Assembly: GCF_036320965.1 (NCBI RefSeq)
Contig: NC_092226.1
Coordinates: 20,407,502-20,471,501, forward strand
DNA: 64,000 nucleotides
Direction of reading: 5' to 3'
Source of the DNA: Panulirus ornatus
Lineage: Eukaryota; Arthropoda; Malacostraca; Decapoda; Palinuridae
In this document: positions 55,206 through 64,000 of the stretch, piece by piece
How positions within the stretch are numbered: the first letter of the stretch is position 1
How the letters are laid out: each line of letters starts with the position of its first letter
The notes under the pieces: model-generated
What the model was told of the DNA's origin: nothing
Database searches by the model: none
The model's input: the letters and a program-made list of their open reading frames with translations, nothing else
Translations under genes and position numbers: made by a program

Positions 55206-56222
55206 CATTAAACTTGATCGCCATCATCTGGATCAGCAAGATAGCACCAGAAAACAGACAAACAGACCCATCATCTCATATACACACATATATACATACA
55301 CATGCATATACATACAAATACTTACCAACATATACACATATACATACATATACAAACACATACACAGACATATACATATATACACATGTACATATTCATA
55401 CTTGCTTACCTTCATCCATCCCCAGCACCACCCTACCCCACAGGAAAACAGCATCATTGCCCCCTGCGTCAATGAGGTAGCGCCAGGAAAACAGACAAAA
55501 AAAAGGCCACATTCATTCACACAGTCTCTAGCTGTCATGTAATGCACTGAAACCACAGCTCCCTATCAACATCCAGGTCCCATAGACCTTTTCATGGTTT
55601 ACCCAAGATGTTTCTACCCCAGTATACCACATCATTCCAATTAAATCTATTCCTTGCATGCATCTCACACTCCTCCATGTTCAGGCCCGATCACTCAAAA
55701 TCTTTTTCACTCCATCCTTCCACCTCCAATTTGGTCTCCCACTTCTTCTTCCCCCCAACTTTGACACATATATCCTCTTTCTCAACCTTTCCTCACTCAT
55801 TCCCCCCTTGCTCCCTTCACCGATGTTCCCATTTGTTCTCTTGTCTTACACACATTATGTACTCCCTTCCAAAACATCTTTTGATTTTCCCTAAACTTTA
55901 ATGATACTCTCTCACCCCAGCTCTCATTTGCTCTCTTTCTCAACCCATGCACCTACCTCTTCATCTGCTGCTTTCTTTTATATATCTCCCAGGCATTTGC
56001 ACTCCTTCTTTGCATGTATCATCCAAACACCTCTCTTTACTATTTCACAAACTACTTTACTTCTTCATCCAACCACTCACTACCATTTCTAATCTGCCCA
56101 CCTCCAACCATTCTCTTGCCACATGCATCTCTTGCACATGCCATCACTGCTTCCCTAAATGCCTCTCTTTTCTCTTTCACTAATAACTTTACTTCTTCAT
56201 TCCATCACACACTACCCTTTCC
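55206..56222 (-). mobile_element. Old RTE-type LINE copy with internal deletion, block B
   Basis: Reverse complement: linker region (about 56220-55805), then a jump to the end of the C-terminal region, GRPNW-like sequence, and the long 3' UTR with hairpin ending near 55210. The reverse transcriptase is missing. At 56222 it turns into plus-strand LINE. Confidence 0.78.
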
Positions 56223-56700
56223 AATATAGAGTGAATTGGAACGATGTGGTATACCAGGGTCGGCATGCTATCAATGGGCTGAATCAGGACATATGAAACA
56301 TCTCGGGTAAACCATGGAAAGGTCTGTGGGGTCTGGATGGGAATAGGGAGCTGTGGTTTCAGTGCACAACACAAGACAGCTAGAGACTGAGTGTGAACAA
56401 ATGTGGCCTTTTTGTCTGTTTTCCTGTCTCTTCCTTGCTGAAGCAGGGATATCAATGATTTCCTGAGTGGCAGGGTAATGGATGAAGGCAAGCAAGCATG
56501 AATATGTACATATGCATATAGGTATATGTCTGTGTATGTGTATGAATGTATATGTGTATATGTTGATATGTATATGTATATGTATGGGGGTTTATGTATA
56601 AAAATGTGTATATGAGTGGATGGGCCATTCTTCATCTGTTTCCTGGAGTTACCTCACTTACATGAGAAACGGCGATCAAGTGTAATAAATATAAATAAAT
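56223..56700 (+). mobile_element. Old LINE 3' end, block B, complete to its tail
   Basis: Last codons (VNWNDVVYQG), older 3' UTR with GGAAAGGTCTGTGGGGTCTG and GACAGCTAGAGACTGAGTGT, a TATATG-rich stretch, and the terminal hairpin TTACCTCACTTACATGAGAA followed by CGGCGATCAAGTGTAATAAATA. Unlike block A, it is not cut at GTTGAT. Confidence 0.8.
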
Positions 56701-56721
56701 AGATATATATTTCACTTATAG

Positions 56722-58157
56722 ATTATACTTGATCGCCATCTCCCATGTCAGCGAGGCAATGCCAGGAAACAGATCCACTCATCCACTCATATACATAATA
56801 ATATACACAAGTGCCCACACATGCACATATATATACATTTACATATCAATGTACATATACATATACATACACATACACAGACATATACATATATACACAT
56901 GTACACATTCATACTTGCTTGCCTTCATCCATTACCGGCACTACCCAACCCCGCAGTAAACAGCATCACTACCCCCTGCTTCAGCAAAGAAGTGCCAGGA
57001 AAAGCGAAAAAAAAAGGCCACATTCTCTCACACTCAGTCTTTACATGTCATGTGCAAATCACAAAAACCACAAATCCCTATCCACAGCTAGGCCCACAGA
57101 CCTTTCCGTGGTTTTCCCCAGATGTTTCACATGCCCGAGCTCAGTCCACTGACAGCATCTCGACTCCAGTATATCGCATTGTTCTAATTCACTTCCTTGC
57201 ATGCCTCTCACCCTCCTGTAAATTCAGGCACCAATCCCTCAATATCTTTTTCACTCCATCCTTCCACCTCCAATTTGGTCTCCTCCTTCTCCTTGTTCCC
57301 TCCACCTCTGACACATATATCCTCTTTGTCAATCATTCCTCACTCATGCTCTCCATATGTCTAAACCACCTCAACACACCCTCTTCTGCTCTCTCACCCA
57401 CACTTTTTACTTCCACACATCTCTCTTACCCTTTCATTACTTACTCGATCAAACCACCTCACACCACATAATGTCCCCAAACAACTCATTTCCAACTCAT
57501 CCACCCTCCTCTGCACAACCCTATCTATAGCCCATGCCTTGCAACCATGTAACACTGTTGGAACTACTATTCCTTCAAACATACCCATTTTTGGTCTCTG
57601 AGATAACGTTCTCACCTTCCACACATTCTTCATTGCTCACAGAACCTTCGCCCCCACCCCCACCCTGCAACTCACTTCCGCTTCCATGGTTCCATCTGCT
57701 GCTAAGTCTACTCCCAGATATCTATAACATTTCACTTCCTCCACTTTTTCTCCCATCAAATGTACCTCCCAATTAACTTGTCCACAACCCTACTGAACCT
57801 AATAAGCTTGCTCATATTCATATCTAGTCTCAACTTTCTTCTTTCACACACTTTACTAAACTCAGTCACCAGTTTCTGCAGTTTCTCACGCAAATCAGCC
57901 ACCAGTGCTGTATAATCAGCAAACATCAACTGACTCACTTCCCAAGCTCTCCTATCCACAACAAATTGCATTCTTGCCCCTCTCTCCAAAACTCTTGCAT
58001 TCACCTCCCTAACCACCCCATCCATAAACAAATCAAACTGCCATTCACAGGGAACCAATCAACTTCCTCTCTTCCCACTCGTACACATCCCTTACATCCT
58101 TGGTAAAATCTTTTCACTGCTTCTAGCAACTTACCTCCCACACCATATACTCTTAAA
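56722..58157 (-). mobile_element. Old RTE-type LINE copy
   Basis: Tail to tail with the previous copy. Hairpin and long 3' UTR (56722-57130), C-terminal region and reverse transcriptase back to RVYGVGGK near 58150. Frames are broken; best pieces are 58058-57756 (motif C changed to LMFADYTALVAD) and 57633-57394 (GCKAWAIDRVVQRRVDELE). About 30 bases around motif B are missing. Confidence 0.85.
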
Positions 58158-58577
58158 AAGCCCATGCATGCACCCTATACATACATATAAATTTCAACAT
58201 ATGCATACAGAGATATACACATATATACACATGTACAAATTCATACTTGCTACTTGCTGCCTTCATCCATTCCCATCACCACCCCATCACACATGAAATA
58301 GCATCCCCCCAACCTCCAGCAAGGAAGCGCCAGGAAAAGACAAAAAAAAGGCCACGTTCGTTCACACTCAGTCCCTAGCTGTCATGTGTAATGCACCAAA
58401 ATCACAGCTCCCTTTCCACATCCAGCCCTCACAGATCTTTCCATGGTTTACTCAGATGCTTCGCATGCCCTGTTCTATCCATAGACAGCATGTCGACCCT
58501 GATATACCACATTGTTTCAATTCACTCTATTCCTTGCACCCCTTTCACTGTCCAGTATGTTCAGGTCCCAATCACCA
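58158..58577 (-). mobile_element. Old LINE 3' UTR fragment
   Basis: Long-type 3' UTR (CTAGCTGTCATGTGTAATGC, CCATGGTTTACTCAGATGCT) and the last ~30 codons. It is cut at 58577, where plus-strand LINE begins: a head-on junction in the middle of the ORF. Confidence 0.75.
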
Positions 58578-60150
58578 TTGCACAAAGACAAAGGGGAGAA
58601 AGGTGAGTGTTCAAATTACAGAGGTATAAGTTTGTTGAGGATTCCTGGGAAATTATATGGGAGGGTATTGATTGAGGGTAGAGGCATGTAAAGAGCATCA
58701 GACTGGGGAAGAGTAGTGTGGTTTCAGAAAAGGTAGAGGATGTGTGGATCAGGTGTTTGCTTTGAAAAATATATGTGAGAAATAATTAGAAAAACAGATG
58801 GATTTGTATGAAGCATTTTTGGATCTGGAGAATGCATATGATATGATTAACAGAGATGCTTTATGGAAGGTCTTAAGAGTATATGGCATCGGAGGTAAGT
58901 TGCTAGAAGTATTAATTAGTTTTTATCAAGGATATAAGCCATTTGTATGAGTAGGAAGAGAAGAAAGTAACTGGTTCCCAATGAATGTCAGTTTGCAGCA
59001 GGGGTGCATGAGGTCTACATGGTTGTTTTTGTTTATGGATGGGGTGGCTAGGGAGATGAATGCAAGAGTTTTGGAGACAGGAACAAGTATGCAGTCTGTT
59101 GTGGATGAGAGGCCTTGGGAAGTGAGTCAGTTGTTGTTTGCTGATGATACAGCGCTGATGGCTGATTCGAGTTAGAAACTGCAGAGTTAGATGACCGAGT
59201 TTGGTAAAGTGTGTGAAAGTAGAAAGTTTAGAGTAAATGTGAATAAGAGCAAGTTTATTAGGTTCAGCAGGGTTGAGGGACAAGTTAAATGGGAGGTAAG
59301 TTTGAATGGAGGAAAACTGGAGGAAGTGAAGTATTTTAGATATCTGGTAGTAGACTCAGCAGCAGATGGAACCATGGAAGCAGAAGTGAGTAATAGGATG
59401 AGGGAGGAGGCAAAGGTTCTGGGAGCACTGAAGAATGTGTGGAAGGTGAGAACGTTATCCCAAAGAGCAAAAATGGGTGTTTGAAGGAAATGTTGGAAAT
59501 GTGTTGGAAATGTGTTGGAAAGGAAATGTTTGAGGATAATATGTGGTGTGATGTGGTTTGATCGAGTAAGTAATGAAAGCGTAAGAGAGATGTATGGTAA
59601 TAAAAAGACTGTGGTTGAGGGAGCAGAAAACGGCGTGTTCAAATGATTTGGACACTTGGAGAGAATGTGTGAGAAACGATTGACAAAGAGGATATGACAA
59701 AGAGGATATGTGTCAGAGGTGGAGGGAAGAAGGAGAAGCGGGAGACCAAATTGGAGATGGGAGGATGGAGTGAAAAAGATTTTGAGGGATCAAAGCCTGA
59801 GCATACAGGAGGGTGAAAAGTGTGCAAAAGTGTGCAAGGAATAGTGAATTGAAGTGATGTGGTATTCCGGGGTCAATGTGCTGTCAATGGATTGAAGCAG
59901 GGCATGTGAAGCATCTGGAGTAAACCATGGAAAGGTCTGTGGGGCCTGGATGTGGAAAGGGAGCTGTGATTTTGGTGCATTACACAAGACAACTAGAGAC
60001 CGAGTGTGAACAAATGTGGCCATTTTTGTCTTTTCCTGGCACTACCTCTCTGGTGGTGGTGGTAGGGGTGGATGTTATTCCATGTGTGGCGGGGTGGTGA
60101 CGCGAATGGATGAAGGCAGCAAGTATGAATAAGTATATGAGTAAATATGT
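58578..60150 (+). mobile_element. Old RTE-type LINE copy, 5'-truncated
   Basis: From the KGKGEKGECSNYRGISLL region (58580) through a broken reverse transcriptase (motif C LLFADDTALMAD near 59140) and C-terminal region to the older 3' UTR (59880-60120). A small local triplication GGAAATGTGTTGGAAATGTG at 59485-59530 replaces about 90 bases of coding sequence. It runs into TATGTATATG and then the next copy. Confidence 0.85.
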
Positions 60151-62149
60151 ATATGAGAGTTGGGGTGAGAGTGTAATTAAATTTTAGGGAGAATAAAAAG
60201 ATGTTCTGGAAGGAGGTAAATAAAGTGCGTAAGACAAGGGAGCAAATGGGAACTTCAGTGAAGGGCGCAAATGGGGAGGTGATAACAAGTAGTGGTGATG
60301 TGAGAAGGAGATGGAGTGAGTATTTTGAAGGTTTGTTGAATGTGTTTGATGATAGAGTGGCAGATATAGGGTGTTTTGGTCGAGGTGGTGTGCAAAGTGA
60401 GAGGGTTAGGGAAAATGATTTGGTAAACAGAGAAGAGGTAGTAAAAGCTTTGCGGAAGATGAAAACCGGCAAGGCAGCAGGTTTGGATGGTATTGCAGTG
60501 GAATTTATTAAAAAAGGGGGTGACTGCATTGTTGACTGGTTGGTAAGGTTATTTAATGTATGTATGACTCATGGTGAGGTGCCTGAGGATTGGCGGAATG
60601 CGTGCATAGTGCCATTGTACAAAGGCAAAGGGGATAAGAGTGAGTGCTCAAATTACAGAGGTATATGTTTGTTGAGTATTCCTGGTAAATTATATGGGAG
60701 GGTATTATTGAGAGGGTAAAGGCATGTACAGAGCATCAGATTGGGGAAGAGCAGTGTGGTTTCAGAAGTGGTAGAGGATGTGTGGATCAGGTGTTTGCTT
60801 TGAAGAATGTATGTGAGAAATACTTAGAAAAGCAAATGGATTTGTATGTAGCATTTATGGATCTGGAGAAGGCATATGATAGAGTTGATAGAGATGCTCT
60901 GTGGAAGGTATTAAGAATATATGGTGTTGGAGGCAAGTTGTTAGAAGCAGTGAAAAGTTTTTATCAAGGATGTAAGGCATGTGTACGTGTAGGAAGAGAG
61001 GAAAGTGATTGGTTCTCAGTGAATGTATGTTTGCGGCAGGGGTGTGTGATGTCTCCATGGTTGTTTAATTTGTTTATGGATGGGGTTGTTAGGGAGGTGG
61101 ATGCAAGAGTTTTGGAAAGAGGGGCAAGTATGAAGTCCGTTGTGGATGAGAGAGCTTGGGAAGTGAGTCAGTTGTTGTTCGCTGATGATACAGCGCTGGT
61201 GGCTGATTCATGTGAGAAACTGCAGAAACTGGTGACTGAGTTTGGTAAAGTGTGTGAAAGAAGAAGGTTAAGAGTAAATGTGAATAAGAGCAAGGTTATT
61301 AGGTACAGTGGGGTTGAGGGTCAAGTCAATTGGGAGGTAAGTTTGAATGGAGAAAAACTGGAGGAAGTAGTGTTTCAGATATCTGGGAGTGGATCTGGCA
61401 GCGGATGGAACCATGGAAGCGGAAGTGGATCATAGGGTGGGGGAGGGGGCAAAAATCCTGGGAGCCTTGAAGAATGTGTGGAAGTTGAGAACATTATCTC
61501 GGAAAGCAAAAATGGGTATGTTTGAAGGAATAGTGGTTCCAACAATGTTGTATGGTTGCGAGGCGTGGGCTATGGATAGAGTTGTGCGCAGGAGGGTGGA
61601 TGTGCTGGAAATGAGATGCTTGAGGACAATGTGTGGTGTGAGGTGGTTTGATCGAGTAAGTAACGTATGGGTAAGAGAGATGTGTGGAAATAAAAAGAGC
61701 GTGGTTGAGAGAGCAGAAGAGGGTGTTTTGAAATGGTTTGGGCACATGGAGAGAATGAGTGAGGAAAGATTGACCAAGAGGATATATGTGTCGGAGGTGG
61801 AGGGAACGAGGAGAAGTGGGAGACCAAATTGGAGGTGGAAAGATGGAGTGAAAAAGATTTTGTGTGATCAGGGCCTGAACATGCAGGAGGGTGAAAGGAG
61901 GGCAAGGAATAGAGTGAATTGGATCGATGTGGTATACCGGGGTTGACGTGCTGTCAGTGGATTGAATCAGGGCATGTGCAGCGTCTGGGGTAAACCATGG
62001 AAAGCTGTGTAGGTATGTATATTTGTGTGTGTGGACGTGTATGTATATACATGTGTATGGGGGTGGGTTGAGCCATTTCTTTCGTCTGTTTCCTTGCGCT
62101 ACCTCGCAAACGCGGGAGACAGCGACAAAGTAAAAAAAAAAAGAGAAAA
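60151..62149 (+). mobile_element. Young LINE copy, 5'-truncated, two frameshifts
   Basis: Starts at GAGAGTTGGGGTGAGAGTGT in the linker. ORF in three pieces: 60201-60719 (fingers), 60782-61435 (AFMDLEKAYDRVDR, LRQGCVMSPWLFNLFMD, LLFADDTALVAD) and 61389-61946 (C-terminal region, NWIDVVYRG). The breaks are a two-base loss near 60703 and a small loss near 61368. 3' UTR with hairpin ends in AAGTAAAAAAAAAAAGAG. Confidence 0.9.
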
Positions 62150-62335
62150 AAAAATGTACATGTCTGTGTATGTATATGTAAGTATACGTTGAAATGCATA
62201 GGTATGTATATGTGCGTGCACTGGCATTTATGTATATACATTGGTATGTCGGTGGGTTGGGCCATTCCTCAACTGTTTCCTTGCTCTACCTCACTGACGC
62301 GGGAGATGCCGAATAAGTATAATAAACAAATTTAT
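62150..62335 (+). mobile_element. Old LINE 3' tail fragment
   Basis: GTATATGTGCGTGCACTGGC, GGTGGGTTGGGCCATTCCTC, then hairpin CTACCTCACTGACGCGGGAG and AATAAGTATAATAAACAAA. It carries the tail only, behind the A-rich tail of the previous copy. Confidence 0.7.
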
Positions 62336-62344
62336 GAATATATA

Positions 62345-63686
62345 CATAAAGTGTGTAAAACAAGAGAACAAATGGGAACATCGGTGAAGGGGGCTAATGA
62401 GGGGATAACAACAAGTAGTGGTGAACTGAGGAGATGGAGAGAGTATTTTGAAGGTTTGTTAAATATGTTTGATGATAGAGTGGCAGATATAGGGTGTTTT
62501 GGTTGAGGTCGTGTGCAAAGTGAGAGGGTCAGGGAGATTGGTTTGGTAAACAGAGAAGAGGTAGTGAAAGCTTTTTGGAAGATGAAAGCCGGCTTGAATA
62601 GTATTACAGTGGAATTTATAGAAAAAAAAAAAAGGATGTGACTGTGTTGTTGACTGGTTGATAAGGATATTCAATTTATGTATGGCTCATGGTGAGGTAC
62701 CTGAGGGCAAGTATGCAGTCTGTTGTGAATGAGAGGGCTTGGGAAGTGAGTTTGTTGATCATTGATGATACAGTGCTGGTGACTGATTCGGGTGAGAAAC
62801 TGCAAAAGCTTGTGACTGAGTTTGGTAAAGTGTGTGAAAGAAGAAAGTTGAGAGTAAAAGTGAATAAGTACAAGGTAATTAGGTTCAGTAGGGTTGAGGG
62901 ACAAGTCAATTGGGAGGTAATTTTGAATGGAGGAAAACTGGAGGGAGCGAAGTGTTTTAGATATCTGGGAGTGGATTTAGCAGCCGATGGAAGCATAGAA
63001 GCAGAAGAGAGTCACATGGTGGGGGAGGGGGCAAAGGTTCTGGGAACATTGAAGAATGTGGGGAAGATGGGAACGTTATCTCGGAGAGCAAAAATGGGTA
63101 GGTTTGAAGAAATAGTGGTTCCAACTACGTTATATGGTGGTGAATCATGACCTATAGCTAGGGTTATGAAGAGGAGGGTGGATGTGTTGGGAATGAGATG
63201 TTTGAGGACAATATGTGGTGTGAGGTGATTTGATCAAGTAAGTAATGAAACGGTAAGAAGGCAATATGTGGTGTGAGGTGGTTCGATCAAGTAAGTAATG
63301 AAAGGGTAAGAGAGATGTGTGGTAATAAAAAGAGTGTGGTTAAGAGAGCAGAACAGGGTGTATTGAAATGGTTTGCTCACATGCAGAGAATGAGTGAGCA
63401 AAGATGGACAAAGAGGATATATGTGTTAGAGGTGGAGGGAAAAAGAAGTGGGAGATCACACTGGAGGTGGAAGGATGGAAGGAAAAAGATTTTGAGCAAC
63501 TGGGGCCTGAACATACAGGAGGGTGAAAGGCATGCATATAATAGAGTGAATTCTAATGATGTGGTATACTGGGGTCAACGTGCTGTCAATGGATTGAACC
63601 AGGGCATGTGAAGAATCAGGGGTAAACCATGGAAAGTTCTGTGGGGCCTGGACGTGGAAAGGGAGATGTGATTTCAGTGCATTACA
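62345..63686 (+). mobile_element. Old RTE-type LINE copy with internal deletion
   Basis: Linker and finger part (62345-62705), then a jump at 62705 (GAGGTACCTGAGG to GCAAGTATGCAGTC) that removes motifs A and B, then motif C region (LLIIDDTVLVTD), C-terminal region (62689-63150 open) and the older 3' UTR. A duplicated stretch CAATATGTGGTGTGAGGTG occurs at 63208-63282. Cannot encode a working enzyme. Confidence 0.85.
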
Positions 63687-63720
63687 CATGACAGCTATAT
63701 ATATATATATAGCTGTCATG
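63687..63720. repeat. Perfect 34-base palindrome
   Basis: Arms CATGACAGCT and AGCTGTCATG around a 14-base AT core. The left arm is part of the older LINE 3' UTR; the right arm is its inverted copy and meets the next LINE copy. Confidence 0.9.
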
Positions 63721-64000
63721 GATCAGGTGTTTGCTCTGAAGAATGTATGTGAAAAATACTTAGAAAAGCAAATGGATTTGTATGTAGCATTTATGGATCT
63801 GGAAAAGGCATATGATAGAGTTGATAGAGATGCTCTGTGGAAGGTATTAAGAATATACGGTGTGGGAGGCAAGTTGCTAGAAGCAGTGAAAAGTTTTTAT
63901 CGAGGATGTAAGGCATGTGTACGTGTAGGAAGAGAGGAAAGTGATTGGTTCTCAGTGAATGTAGGTTTGCGGCAGGGGTGTGTGATGTCTCCATGGTTGT
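63719..64000 (+). mobile_element. Young LINE copy, cut by the window end
   Basis: Begins at GGATCAGGTGTTTGCTCTGA and is open through VDQVFALKNVCEKYLEKQ, AFMDLEKAYDRVDR and GLRQGCVMSPWL to the last base. Its 5' end sits on the palindrome. Confidence 0.88.

Overview
The window is animal nuclear DNA. It has split coding exons with GT-AG borders, very long (TA)n and (GT)n microsatellites, and a dense load of non-LTR retrotransposons. Arthropod, most likely a decapod crustacean, is my best guess; that is inference from the repeat style, and nothing in the sequence names a species. No rRNA, tRNA, CRISPR array or prokaryote-type operon was seen.

Host gene. Three exons on the minus strand (15237-15356, 8448-8533, 2816-2916, in transcription order) join with compatible reading phases. 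They encode the charged helical stretch and the start of the histone-binding domain of a Daxx-like H3.3 chaperone. The rest of the gene was not recognised. The first 15 kb is therefore largely the inside of a Daxx gene whose introns (about 5.5 and 6.7 kb) have filled with transposons. Two further exon-like stretches (53502-53619 and 54093-54116) lie in a duplicated unique segment and are tentative.

Mobile DNA. Roughly three quarters of the window is one RTE-type LINE family. Its single ORF is about 998 aa: an APE endonuclease, a reverse transcriptase and an RTE-style C-terminal region. The 3' UTR ends in a conserved GC-rich hairpin followed by (A)n or (TA)n. There are at least two age classes: a young, nearly identical class and an older, frameshifted class with a longer 3' UTR. 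Both full-length-start copies (27367 and 46600) carry the same SDH to SNH change in the endonuclease. Other elements are a SINE-like element built from the LINE's head and tail (1-222; 3' part again at 42135-42280), a decayed pogo/Tigger DNA transposon (588-1884), a decayed Jockey-like LINE (16050-17720) and a CR1/Rex1-like LINE fragment (20719-22134).

Layout. 1-15.4 kb: SINE, pogo remnant and Daxx exons, with an old inverted LINE pair and two young LINE insertions in the introns. 15.4-24.9 kb: Jockey remnant, LINE copies and the CR1-like piece. 25-40.5 kb (block A) and 44.6-56.6 kb (block B): a large direct duplication of the same LINE cluster plus 2.1 kb of unique sequence. Many block A/B differences in that unique part are 1-2 base indels, so an assembly-level duplication must be considered. 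56.6-64 kb: mixed old and young LINE copies; the last runs off the end.
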